From positions 3,023,001 to 3,087,000 of the forward strand of contig NZ_LT634361.1 in NCBI RefSeq assembly GCF_900119795.1: a stretch of DNA of 64,000 nucleotides, read 5' to 3'. The position numbers and the translations under genes were made by a program. The first letter of the stretch is position 1, and each line of letters opens with the position of its first letter. Below, piece by piece: positions 54,310-63,500 of the stretch. This DNA is from Tenacibaculum maritimum NCIMB 2154. Lineage in GTDB: Bacteria > Bacteroidota > Bacteroidia > Flavobacteriales > Flavobacteriaceae. The notes below the pieces were generated by a model, which saw nothing but the letters and a program-made list of their open reading frames with translations, was not told the origin of the DNA and made no database searches.

Positions 54310-56829
54310 TTATAGCCCTGGATTTATTGCAATACGTACCGCAAACTTAGGGGTAGGGATTGCTATTGAATTTGTTGGAGGCGTATAATTACTTCTCCAA
54401 ATAGCATCAATTCTTAAAAAACGAAGATTTCCATATCCAATATTCTCTACGCCAACACTATACTCATAATACAATTTATTTGAAGGAGCATTATGATTAA
54501 TTGAAGAGTACCCATCATTTATTTCTTTATTACTCTTAGAAATTGTTCCGTAAGCAGCTCTAAAACTAACCAGACTACGTAATTTCAGCTTTTTAAGAAG
54601 CGGAATTCTATTTAAAATAAATCCATTAAAATGATGTTCAAAATGAGTTGCCACATAAGCATCTGTCACAAAATCATAATAATTCATTAAAGCAAATGTA
54701 TTCCTAACCAGCGAAAATGATTGGTTTGCAGGAATTGGGCTCAACAATCCTATCGGCACGGTACCAAATGTTTTCCCGCCTTCTATTGTTGCGTCTAAAA
54801 GTCCTAATTTACCTAATAAAATAGGTTGACTGTATAAAAATTGTAGTTTATCATAATCAAAAGAACCATTAAAAGGACCTTTATACCCGTGGCGATAATT
54901 TAAAACCAATGTAGGAAAGATATTCCTCCCAAAACGTTGCGCTACTCCTAATCCGTACACAAATCTACCAGGAGTATATGATATATATATATCAGAAGCA
55001 ACGTCTGTAAGCCCTGTTTGGATTGTTTTACCTCCATCTAAACTATACGCCATAGAAAACTTTTCTGGAGGTGCAGCAGAAGTAATTGTAGCACGCGACC
55101 CGTTAATTCCTACATGTAGATTCTCCATTATCCTATAATCAAAATTACCTGCTATTTTTTTTACCTCTGATAAAAAATAGTTATTTCCACGAGAAAGCAA
55201 AGCTGTAGATCCAAAAGAACGCCCTAATAGTTGAGACGTATTTAAAAGAGTACTTCCTAGCTGTTCTATATCATCTTGATACGCTACTCCTACAGCTATA
55301 CGCGGTTTATAAGATAACAGGTACCTTGCCTCAGCTCCAAGCTTTATTTTTTTATCTTTAAATCCATAGGCTGCATAACCAGTTAATCGGAAACGATCAT
55401 GAATTGATTTAAAAGTTCTAAACCCTAGCCTTGCTCTAAATCCTTCTACTTCATTATTTGCAAAAGCCGTCCAAAAAGGGCCTACTTGAACAGTATTTCC
55501 TATTCTTACATAACCACTAGAAAGTGTATTAATTAACCCTGTCAGCTTTTTTATCTTACGCTTTTTCTTTACACTTTGAATAAGCTTATAAGTTGTTTTA
55601 TCCGCTTCATCTTCATGTTTTTCCCAATAAACTTGCTCTTTAGAAAACTGATTAGGTCTTATTTTGGTTATTTTTTGCGTGTAAAACTCATTAGGCAAAG
55701 GCCTACCCAGTAAGTAAGCGCTAAATCTTTCTGTTTTTTTAACCGTTAAACCTTTATTACTTTCATTTTTATCAACAAAAGTAAAATCTCCCTCATAAGC
55801 ATTTCTTTTAGGTAAGTATATACTATCATTTTTAAATTCAAACTCTCTTTCAAAAGTTAACCCACGAACAAAGTTTAAATTAATTCCTTTGTTCACCTTC
55901 ATTTTTAAAGTATTAATAGCATAACTCTTATCATCTACCCAAAAATTCCCTTCAAAAGCCAAATCACCATTTCTCAAAGGAAAAAAATAGATGTTATAAA
56001 GTTTTTTATTATTTTCAACGATACTATCGTACAATAGATAATCATAAGTAGCAAATCCGTTGGTAGAAATAGGGCTTTCAAAGGATTTATTTAAAAGCTG
56101 AAAGCTATTTTTATATATATTTATATCTTGAAAAGTATTTGAAATCCGATCAAAAACAAACCCTTGAGCACTTAACCCTTCTTCTCTTTCTGCCTCTACA
56201 TCTTCTCTAATAGTTTTTGTTTTATTATTTCCATAGAAATTAGTAACCTTCTCGTTGATATAAATGGGAATATAATAATTAATCCCATCGCTATCGTATT
56301 TGATTTCATTAATCGTGCTATTGTACTGCTCCTTAAACAAAGTCTTTAAGAAGGTCGTATCTAAATTATTCAGCCCTATTTCTGTTGAAACATGCTTTTG
56401 ATATTGATAATGATTGACTAATTTCAACCCATTTTTCTTTTTTCTTTTCCAGATTTCTTTTAAAATCTTGTAAGCCGGATTTTCTTTTTTCTTAAGACGA
56501 ACTTTAGGTTTAGCAACAATCAAAACCTCCTCTAACTGATTATCTCCTTCTTTTAAAACGATATTTAAAAACTTCGTTTTTGGATTTACTTTGATTGTTT
56601 GAGTCTGAAAACCTATAAAGGAAATTTCAAGAGTTCCTCTATTTTTCTTAGCGGTGAAAGAAAAACGTCCGTCATCATCAGTAGTAGTTCCATTACTAGA
56701 ACCTTGTATATAAACATTTACAAAAGGCATTGGAACCTTTTCTTCATCAACCACTTTTCCTCTTATAGTTAATTGAGCTTGTAAACCAATAGTTACAAAC
56801 AAAAATAGGATAGCAAGCTTTATTTTCAT
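54310..56829 (-). CDS. DUF5686 outer-membrane protein with regulatory-like N-domain
   Basis: The 839-residue protein begins with a signal peptide (GLQAQ). A carboxypeptidase-regulatory-like domain follows (about 20-95: IRGKVVDEEKVPMPFVNVYI), then a large DUF5686 region of beta-barrel character, ending near VRIAINPGL. DUF5686 proteins are common in Bacteroidota outer membranes; the role is unknown, and they are not TonB receptors as no plug is seen. It is monocistronic and follows pdhB on the same strand after a terminator. Confidence 0.82.
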   Translation of the reverse strand: MKIKLAILFLFVTIGLQAQLTIRGKVVDEEKVPMPFVNVYIQGSSNGTTTDDDGRFSFTAKKNRGTLEISFIGFQTQTIKVNPKTKFLNIVLKEGDNQLEEVLIVAKPKVRLKKKENPAYKILKEIWKRKKKNGLKLVNHYQYQKHVSTEIGLNNLDTTFLKTLFKEQYNSTINEIKYDSDGINYYIPIYINEKVTNFYGNNKTKTIREDVEAEREEGLSAQGFVFDRISNTFQDINIYKNSFQLLNKSFESPISTNGFATYDYLLYDSIVENNKKLYNIYFFPLRNGDLAFEGNFWVDDKSYAINTLKMKVNKGINLNFVRGLTFEREFEFKNDSIYLPKRNAYEGDFTFVDKNESNKGLTVKKTERFSAYLLGRPLPNEFYTQKITKIRPNQFSKEQVYWEKHEDEADKTTYKLIQSVKKKRKIKKLTGLINTLSSGYVRIGNTVQVGPFWTAFANNEVEGFRARLGFRTFKSIHDRFRLTGYAAYGFKDKKIKLGAEARYLLSYKPRIAVGVAYQDDIEQLGSTLLNTSQLLGRSFGSTALLSRGNNYFLSEVKKIAGNFDYRIMENLHVGINGSRATITSAAPPEKFSMAYSLDGGKTIQTGLTDVASDIYISYTPGRFVYGLGVAQRFGRNIFPTLVLNYRHGYKGPFNGSFDYDKLQFLYSQPILLGKLGLLDATIEGGKTFGTVPIGLLSPIPANQSFSLVRNTFALMNYYDFVTDAYVATHFEHHFNGFILNRIPLLKKLKLRSLVSFRAAYGTISKSNKEINDGYSSINHNAPSNKLYYEYSVGVENIGYGNLRFLRIDAIWRSNYTPPTNSIAIPTPKFAVRIAINPGL

Positions 56830-56847
56830 GGAATTTGTTATTACAAT

Positions 56848-56880
56848 AAAATCCTTTTGAGATTATATCAAAAGGATTTT
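56848..56880 (-). terminator. Terminator after pdhB
   Basis: A 13-bp perfect stem (56848-56860 with 56868-56880) has a 7-base loop, between pdhB and the DUF5686 gene. Confidence 0.8.
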
Positions 56881-56910
56881 ATAATCTAATTTTATATAAG
56901 CGTAAATTAC

Positions 56911-57888
56911 TTACAGATACAATACTTCTTTTACAGCCTTTACAACATCATTCGCATTCGGTAACCACTCCTCTAATAAAACAGGTGAATATGGTGCTGG
57001 CGTATCTGCCGTAGTTATTCTTTTAATTGGCGCATCTAAATAATCAAATGCTTCATCTTGTACTCTAAATGTTATTTCAGAAGATACACTTCCAAAAGGC
57101 CAAGCCTCTTCTAAGATAACCAATCTATTTGTTTTCTTAACAGATTCTAAAATAGCTTTATGATCCATAGGACGAACTGTACGTAAATCTATGATTTCAG
57201 CCGAAATACCTTCTTTAGCTAATGCATCAGCAGCCTTATAAGCTTCCTTTATAATTTTCCCAAAAGAAACAATTGTCACATCATTTCCTTCTCTTTTGAT
57301 ATCAGCAACTCCTATTGGAATGATATACTCTCCTTCTGGTATCTCCATTTTATCTCCATACATTTGCTCTGATTCCATAAAAATAACAGGATCATCATCG
57401 CGAATAGCGGCTTTTAATAAACCTTTAGCATCATAAGGATTTGAAGGAACGATTACCTTTAAACCAGGAGTATTTGCAAACCAATTTTCAAAAGCTTGTG
57501 AATGGGTAGCAGCTAATTGACCAGCAGAACCTGTTGGACCACGAAAAACGATAGGGCAATTAAACTGCCCACCGCTCATTTGACGAATTTTTGCTGCATT
57601 ATTTATAATCTGATCAATCCCAACTAGAGAAAAGTTAAAAGTCATGTATTCAACGATAGGGCGATTTCCATTCATTGCTGAACCTACAGCAATACCTCCA
57701 AAACCTAATTCGGCAATAGGAGTATCAATAACTCGCTTCTCACCAAACTCATCTAACATTCCTTTAGAAGCTTTATAGGCTCCATTGTACTCGGCTACCT
57801 CTTCTCCCATTAAATAAACGCTTTCATCTCTTCGCATTTCTTCACTCATGGCTTCGCAGATAGCTTCTCTAAATTGAACTGTCTTCAT
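56911..57888 (-). CDS. pdhB: Pyruvate dehydrogenase E1 component, beta subunit
   Basis: The 325-residue protein is the beta half of a heterotetrameric E1. Motifs are FREAICEAMSEEMRRDESVY at the start, GEEVAEYNGAYKASKGM, RVIDTPIAELGFGGIAVG and the later AEIIDLRTVRPMD with LEEAWPFGSVSSEI. E1 decarboxylates pyruvate with thiamine pyrophosphate, so it is a cofactor user of the thiamine uptake predicted at 35.7 kb. The alpha subunit and E2 are not in this window. It could in principle be a branched-chain dehydrogenase beta subunit, which is very similar. Confidence 0.9.
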   Translation of the reverse strand: MKTVQFREAICEAMSEEMRRDESVYLMGEEVAEYNGAYKASKGMLDEFGEKRVIDTPIAELGFGGIAVGSAMNGNRPIVEYMTFNFSLVGIDQIINNAAKIRQMSGGQFNCPIVFRGPTGSAGQLAATHSQAFENWFANTPGLKVIVPSNPYDAKGLLKAAIRDDDPVIFMESEQMYGDKMEIPEGEYIIPIGVADIKREGNDVTIVSFGKIIKEAYKAADALAKEGISAEIIDLRTVRPMDHKAILESVKKTNRLVILEEAWPFGSVSSEITFRVQDEAFDYLDAPIKRITTADTPAPYSPVLLEEWLPNANDVVKAVKEVLYL

Positions 57889-58079
57889 TTGTTTCTATTA
57901 TAGTTGTTTATTTGAACTTGCAAAAATAAGAAATTAATATATAAACAATAAGTTAATTTTTTTAAGTTTGAAATAAAGGAAGTTAGATAAATTTATTATG
58001 CACGCATAGTAATTTTAAAAAAAAATTGGTAACTTCGTAGCCGTTAAAATTTTAGACATTACATAAACAGAATAAATAT

Positions 58080-58826
58080 ATGAAAATATTAGTATGTATC
58101 AGCCATGTGCCTGATACCACTTCAAAAATTAATTTTACCGATAGCGATACCAAATTTGATATTAATGGAGTGCAATTTGTAATCAATCCATATGATGAAT
58201 TTAGTTTAACTCGCGCAATGTGGTTTAAAGAAAAACAAGGAGCTAGTGTAACAGTTGTTAATGTAGGAAATGCTACTACTGAACCCACTCTACGTAAAGC
58301 TCTAGCAATAGGCGCAGATAATGCAATTCGCGTAAATGCAGAAGCTACTGATGGTATGTTTGTAGCTAAACAATTAGCAGAAGTTGTTAAAAGTGGAGGA
58401 TACGATTTAGTACTAACAGGAAGAGAGTCTATTGATTATAATGGAGGAATGGTTCCAGGAATGTTGGCTTCTTTAGTAGATTTTAACTTTGTAAATGGAT
58501 GCATAGGAATGGAAATTGAAGGAACTTCAGCTACTGTTGTAAGAGAAATAGATGGAGGACAAGAAACATTAAGCACCTCATTACCATTAGTGATAGCAGG
58601 ACAAAAAGGAATTGTTGAGGAGAAAGATTTGCGTATTCCAAATATGCGTGGAATTATGATGGCTCGTAAAAAACCTTTAAGTGTTGTAGAAGCTGTAGCT
58701 TCTGAAAACGTAACTGCTACAGCATCATTTGAAAAACCAGAAGCAAAAGGAGCAGTTAAATTAGTTGATGCTGATAATATTGATGAATTAATCGATTTAT
58801 TACACAACGAAGCAAAAGTTATATAA
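58080..58826 (+). CDS. etfB: Electron transfer flavoprotein beta subunit
   Basis: The 248-residue subunit shows the ETF-beta signatures MKILVCISHVPDTTSKI, INPYDEFSLTRAMWFKE, the AMP-binding LTGRESIDYNGGMVPG near residue 115 and PNMRGIMMARKKPL near 200. With EtfA it carries electrons from acyl-CoA dehydrogenases to the respiratory chain. It is the first gene of the etfB-etfA pair, 80 bases before etfA, and divergent from pdhB. Confidence 0.96.
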   Translation: MKILVCISHVPDTTSKINFTDSDTKFDINGVQFVINPYDEFSLTRAMWFKEKQGASVTVVNVGNATTEPTLRKALAIGADNAIRVNAEATDGMFVAKQLAEVVKSGGYDLVLTGRESIDYNGGMVPGMLASLVDFNFVNGCIGMEIEGTSATVVREIDGGQETLSTSLPLVIAGQKGIVEEKDLRIPNMRGIMMARKKPLSVVEAVASENVTATASFEKPEAKGAVKLVDADNIDELIDLLHNEAKVI

Positions 58827-58906
58827 ATAAAAAACATCTTCATTATAGAGTAGAAATACAATACATGCTTTCTACAAATAAATAATGTTATAAAATAAAA
58901 TAAAAT

Positions 58907-59863
58907 ATGTCTGTATTAGTTTTTGCCGATTCATCGGAAGGGAAATTTAAAAAAACAGCTTTTGAAGTTGTTTCATACGGAAAAAAAGTGGCGGAGCAAT
59001 TGGGTACAAATCTTGTTGCATTAACCATTAATGGAGGAGAAACAAGTGAACTATATGCCTATGGAGCTGAAAAAGTAATAGCTGTGAAAGAAGACAGCTT
59101 ATCTACTTTTAATGCGAAAGCATATACCTCTATCATTAAGCAAGTAGTTGCTAAAGAGGAAACTGATGTTGTTATCCTTGATTCAAGTATTGATGGTTTA
59201 CATATAGCCCCAATGATAGCAGTGGCCTTAGAAGCTGGCTACGCTTCTAATGTAGTAGCACTTCCTAGTTCAACCGCTCCATTTACCGTAAAACGTAAGG
59301 CTTTTTCAAACAAAGCTTTTAATAATACAACCATCTTAACAGATAAAAAAGTAATTGGTCTTGCTAAAAACTCTTACGGGGTTCATGAAAATTCAGTAAC
59401 AGGAAACACTGAAGCTTTTGATATTAGCTTACCTGAAATAGGAGTAAAATCAGAAAAAATTGAAAAAGCATCTGGTAAAATAACAATTGCAGATGCTGAT
59501 ACTGTTGTTTCTGCTGGTAGAGGGCTAAAAGGCCCTGAAAACTGGGGAATGGTAGAAGAATTAGCAGAAGTGTTAGGTGCTGCAACTGCTTGCTCTAAAC
59601 CTGTATCTGATTTAGGCTGGAGACCTCATGGCGAGCATGTTGGGCAAACAGGTAAACCTGTTGCTTCTAATTTATACATCGCTATAGGTATTTCTGGAGC
59701 AATTCAACATTTAGCAGGAATCAATGCTTCAAAAGTAAAAGTTGTAATTAATTCAGATCCAGAAGCTCCTTTCTTTAAAGCTGCTGACTATGGTATTGTT
59801 GGAGATGCCTTTGAAGTAGTTCCTAAATTAATTGAGAAATTAAAAGCTTTTAAACAAGCGTAA
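58907..59863 (+). CDS. etfA: Electron transfer flavoprotein alpha subunit
   Basis: The 318-residue subunit binds FAD through its C-terminal domain, seen in SAGRGLKGPENWGMVEELAE, then ACSKPVSDLGWRPHGEHVGQ and TGKPVASNLYIAIGISGA. The N-terminal half is the nucleotide-fold part (VLVFADSSEGKFKKTAFEVV). It works with EtfB in fatty-acid and amino-acid oxidation. A terminator follows. Confidence 0.96.
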   Translation: MSVLVFADSSEGKFKKTAFEVVSYGKKVAEQLGTNLVALTINGGETSELYAYGAEKVIAVKEDSLSTFNAKAYTSIIKQVVAKEETDVVILDSSIDGLHIAPMIAVALEAGYASNVVALPSSTAPFTVKRKAFSNKAFNNTTILTDKKVIGLAKNSYGVHENSVTGNTEAFDISLPEIGVKSEKIEKASGKITIADADTVVSAGRGLKGPENWGMVEELAEVLGAATACSKPVSDLGWRPHGEHVGQTGKPVASNLYIAIGISGAIQHLAGINASKVKVVINSDPEAPFFKAADYGIVGDAFEVVPKLIEKLKAFKQA

Positions 59864-59901
59864 TATAGCACTCGGTTTGAGTAAATAAAATTTGTTAAAA
59901 G

Positions 59902-59935
59902 AACCTATTAACGCTTTTCGTTGATAGGTTTTTCT
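59902..59935 (+). terminator. Terminator after etfA
   Basis: A 12-bp stem with one wobble (59902-59913 with 59919-59930) is followed by T residues, 38 bases after the etfA stop. Confidence 0.85.
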
Positions 59936-60049
59936 ATTTTTTTAAGAAATAAGGCTTGAACCCATAATTTTTAGTAAATTGTGCCCACAAAAAAAGTCGT
60001 CTAAAACTCTGAAAATAGGCGAAACTTTATTATCACTGAAGATTGATTA

Positions 60050-60658
60050 ATGAGCTTAATAAAACTAACTATCAAAGGTATTTCCTATAGCCAAACACAA
60101 AGCGGTGCTTACGCGTTAGTGTTAAGTGAAATAGAAGGAACACGTACCTTGCCTATTATTATAGGAGCATTCGAAGCGCAATCTATTGCTATTGCGCTAG
60201 AAAAAGAGATTCGACCTCCAAGACCTTTAACCCATGATTTATTTAAAACATTTGCAGATAGATTTCATATCAATGTAAAACAGGTTATTATTCATAAACT
60301 AGTCGATGGTGTTTTCTTTTCGAGTCTAATTTGTGAACAAAATGGAGTTGAAGAAGTAATCGATACTAGAACTTCTGACGCTATTGCTTTAGCTGTTCGA
60401 TTTTTAGCACCAATATATACATACGAAAATATTTTAGATAAAGCAGGAGTCTATTTAAAACTCGAAGAAGAGCTATCTATTGAAGAAGACTTTGAATCTG
60501 ATGAAATTGAACTAGAATTTAGTGAAGATTCAGATGCACAAGACGATTTCTCTGCCTTTTCTTTGCAAGAATTGAACGAGCAACTAAACGAAGCTGTTGC
60601 TAATGAAAACTATGAGTTAGCCGCTAATATTAGAGATGAGATTAGCAAGCGTTCTTAA
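60050..60658 (+). CDS. Bifunctional nuclease family protein with UVR motif
   Basis: The 202-residue protein has a BFN/DUF151 domain (about 1-130: LVLSEIEGTRTLPIIIGAFE, then VIDTRTSDAIALAVRF). An acidic linker follows, then a C-terminal UvrB/UvrC-type helix pair (about 170-200: ELNEQLNEAVANENYELAA). BFN proteins have been reported to have RNase and DNase activity; their physiological role is unclear. The UVR tail suggests contact with a nucleotide-excision or Clp-type partner. It is 17 bases upstream of the nucleoside transporter and probably cotranscribed. Confidence 0.88.
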   Translation: MSLIKLTIKGISYSQTQSGAYALVLSEIEGTRTLPIIIGAFEAQSIAIALEKEIRPPRPLTHDLFKTFADRFHINVKQVIIHKLVDGVFFSSLICEQNGVEEVIDTRTSDAIALAVRFLAPIYTYENILDKAGVYLKLEEELSIEEDFESDEIELEFSEDSDAQDDFSAFSLQELNEQLNEAVANENYELAANIRDEISKRS

Positions 60659-60675
60659 CTTTTTAACTTATTAAA

Positions 60676-62385
60676 ATGAAAAAACTATACGTTTTACTAT
60701 TCTATTGTGTTTCTTTTTTTGCAACTGGCCAAAGCATTGAAAAAACATGGAATTTTTCTTCAATAGAAAAAGGAGATACTCTAGATATTGTTGATACAGA
60801 TGTTCTTATACTAAATAAAGGAAAGTTTACATCTTCATTTGCCACTAAAGACAGTTTAGAAACTAGTGGAAACTACATCCGTCAAAATAATTTATTGATT
60901 TTTAACTATAAGGTCCCTAAAGATACTGTTAGATACTACAATATAGTATCATTGACTGATGATAGCTTAGTGCTATCAGAAAACAGCACTATATATAAAT
61001 TCAAGCTTCCTGTAAAACTCAGTAAAACTGCTCCTCAAAAGCATGAAAAAAAAGAGGCTTCTACCAAAATAATCCCAAGCCAAGGGTTTTCTGTAGAAAG
61101 CTTATGGAGAGGAGTTCTAGGAATGATTTCTTTGCTATTTTTAGCCTTTTTATTTAGTTCTGACCGAAGAGGAATTGACTGGGTAACTGTTGGTTTAGGG
61201 CTCGCTTTTCAATTATTGATAGCTATTGGGGTACTAAAAGTTCCCTTTGTGCAAAAAGCTTTCGAATTGGTCGGTGGACTATTTGTTAGCGTATTAGACT
61301 TTACGAGGGCTGGTAGTGAGTTCTTATTTAGTGGGCTGGTAGCTGATATGGATTCTTTCGGTTTCATTTTTGCGTTTCAGGTATTACCTACTATAATCTT
61401 CTTCTCAGCATTAACATCACTATTATTTTATTTAGGATTGATTCAGCAAATTGTAAAAGGCTTAGCTTGGTTACTTTCTAAAGGATTGAAAATATCAGGG
61501 GCAGAAAGTTTATCTGTTGCTGGAAATATTTTTTTAGGACAAACTGAAGCTCCTTTATTGATCAAAGCCTATTTAGAAAAGATGAATCGTTCTGAAATTC
61601 TATTAGTGATGATTGGTGGTATGGCAACAGTAGCTGGAGCCGTTTTAGCCGCTTATATAGGTTTTCTTGGTGGAGATGATGAAGTTTTACGACTATTATA
61701 CGCTAAACATTTACTAGCAGCCTCAGTAATGGCAGCACCTGGAGCAATTATCATTTCTAAAATATTACATCCGCAAACAGAAAATGTCAATACAGATGTT
61801 CAGGTTTCTTCTGAAAAAATTGGGTCCAATATATTGGATGCTATTGCAAATGGAACTACAGAAGGATTGCAATTAGCCATGAATGTTGCGGCAATGCTAT
61901 TAGTTTTTATTGCTTTTATAGCAATGATAAATGGTATTTTAGGATGGGTTGGAGATATTACATCATTTAATGCTTGGATTGCAGAAAACACTTCTTATGA
62001 AAATTTCTGCCTAGAAGCTATTTTAGGATATGTTTTTGCTCCATTGATGTGGCTAATAGGTGTCGCCCGCCAAGACATGGCTCTTATGGGACAACTTTTG
62101 GGAATTAAACTAGCAGCAAGTGAATTTGTCGGGTATATCCAGTTAGCTGAATTAAAAAATATTGCAAATGCTACGCATTTAAGTTATAACAAATCTATTA
62201 TCATGGCTACTTATATGCTATGCGAATTTGCTAACTTTGCCTCTATAGGTATTCAAATAGGAGGAATAGGATCATTAGCTCCTGGACAGCGAAAAACGTT
62301 GTCAGAGTTCGGAATGAAAGCTCTTATAGGAGGAACTATTGCCTCTTTAATGTCAGCTACTATCGCTGGAATGATTATTGGCTAA
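60676..62385 (+). CDS. Concentrative nucleoside transporter with periplasmic N-domain
   Basis: The 569-residue inner-membrane protein has a signal peptide (FATGQ) and an extra soluble N-terminal domain of about 110 residues (FTSSFATKDSLETSGNYIRQ). The CNT/NupC core follows from about 155. Core signatures are FLGQTEAPLLIKAYLEKM near residue 288, VAGAVLAAYIGFLG near 317 and the late SYNKSIIMATYMLCEFANFA. Transporters of this type bring nucleosides in with sodium or protons. The extra N-domain is absent from the classical NupC and looks like a small lipocalin-like barrel. Its product feeds dTMP and salvage pathways next to thyA. Confidence 0.88.
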   Translation: MKKLYVLLFYCVSFFATGQSIEKTWNFSSIEKGDTLDIVDTDVLILNKGKFTSSFATKDSLETSGNYIRQNNLLIFNYKVPKDTVRYYNIVSLTDDSLVLSENSTIYKFKLPVKLSKTAPQKHEKKEASTKIIPSQGFSVESLWRGVLGMISLLFLAFLFSSDRRGIDWVTVGLGLAFQLLIAIGVLKVPFVQKAFELVGGLFVSVLDFTRAGSEFLFSGLVADMDSFGFIFAFQVLPTIIFFSALTSLLFYLGLIQQIVKGLAWLLSKGLKISGAESLSVAGNIFLGQTEAPLLIKAYLEKMNRSEILLVMIGGMATVAGAVLAAYIGFLGGDDEVLRLLYAKHLLAASVMAAPGAIIISKILHPQTENVNTDVQVSSEKIGSNILDAIANGTTEGLQLAMNVAAMLLVFIAFIAMINGILGWVGDITSFNAWIAENTSYENFCLEAILGYVFAPLMWLIGVARQDMALMGQLLGIKLAASEFVGYIQLAELKNIANATHLSYNKSIIMATYMLCEFANFASIGIQIGGIGSLAPGQRKTLSEFGMKALIGGTIASLMSATIAGMIIG

Positions 62386-62409
62386 AAAAACGGTTTTTAA
62401 AAATAACAA

Positions 62410-62444
62410 AAAGACACCCATGCATTCTTTGTATGGGTGTCTTT
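62410..62444 (+). terminator. Terminator after the nucleoside transporter
   Basis: A 12-bp perfect stem (62410-62421 with 62433-62444) has an 11-base loop and a short T-rich tail. Confidence 0.85.
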
Positions 62445-62595
62445 CTTTACAGTACATTATTTGATACTGATTTACAAACTTTTAACTAGTTAATAACTTA
62501 TGGATAGAATTACTCCATTTACAAATAAAAAATAATAGTACTTTTTTATTTTTACAAAAGTAAAACGCCTTCTCAAAGGTAAATTAGATGAACTT

Positions 62596-63420
62596 ATGAA
62601 ACAATATTTAGATTTAGTAAAACACGTTTTAGAGAATGGAAATGAGAAAGGAGATAGAACAGGAACAGGAACAAAAAGTGTTTTTGGTTATCAGATGCGT
62701 TTTGATCTAAGTGAGGGGTTTCCTATGGTAACGACTAAAAAGTTACATTTAAAGTCAATTATTTATGAGTTACTTTGGTTTATAAAAGGAGATACTAATG
62801 TAAACTATTTGCAAGAAAATGGAGTGAGGATCTGGAATGAATGGGCGGATGAAAAAGGCGATTTAGGCCCTGTATATGGACATCAATGGCGTAATTGGAA
62901 CAGTGATGAGATTGATCAATTAAAAGAGGTTATAACTACTTTAAAAACCAATCCTAATAGCAGAAGAATGTTGGTTTCTGCATGGAATCCTTCTGTATTA
63001 CCAGACACTTCGAAAACCTTCTCGGAAAATGTTGCTGACGGAAAAGCGGCCTTACCTCCATGCCATGCATTTTTTCAATTTTATGTAACTGAAGGAAAAC
63101 TATCTTGCCAGCTTTACCAAAGAAGTGCCGATATCTTTTTAGGGGTTCCATTTAACATTGCTAGTTATGCTCTATTTACAATGATGATAGCCCAAGTTTG
63201 CGGCTACGAACCTGGAGAGTTCATCCATACCTTTGGAGATGCTCATATTTATAATAATCATAAAGAGCAATTAAAATTACAGCTATCAAGAACACCTAAA
63301 TCACTTCCAAAAATAAAAATCAACCCAAACATAAAGGATATCGAAGCTTTTACTTTTGATGACTTTGAATTGATAAACTACAATCCTCACCCGCATATAA
63401 AAGGAGTTGTTGCAATTTAA
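62596..63420 (+). CDS. thyA: Thymidylate synthase
   Basis: The 274-residue enzyme makes dTMP from dUMP with methylene-tetrahydrofolate. Clear motifs are [13 protein letters not shown] near residue 19, the catalytic cysteine in [12 protein letters not shown] near 160, the [18 protein letters not shown] segment and the C-terminal [11 protein letters not shown]. Its length is about ten residues above the E. coli enzyme, which is normal for this lineage. It is 80 bases upstream of folA, the usual pairing, since the synthase oxidises folate that FolA reduces again. Confidence 0.97.
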   Translation: MKQYLDLVKHVLENGNEKGDRTGTGTKSVFGYQMRFDLSEGFPMVTTKKLHLKSIIYELLWFIKGDTNVNYLQENGVRIWNEWADEKGDLGPVYGHQWRNWNSDEIDQLKEVITTLKTNPNSRRMLVSAWNPSVLPDTSKTFSENVADGKAALPPCHAFFQFYVTEGKLSCQLYQRSADIFLGVPFNIASYALFTMMIAQVCGYEPGEFIHTFGDAHIYNNHKEQLKLQLSRTPKSLPKIKINPNIKDIEAFTFDDFELINYNPHPHIKGVVAI

Positions 63421-63500
63421 TTAAGTAATGAATCTGAAAGGAGCATTTTTAGTTCTTAAATTTACTTTGTCATAATAATTATAAAAATTTAAACAGATTG

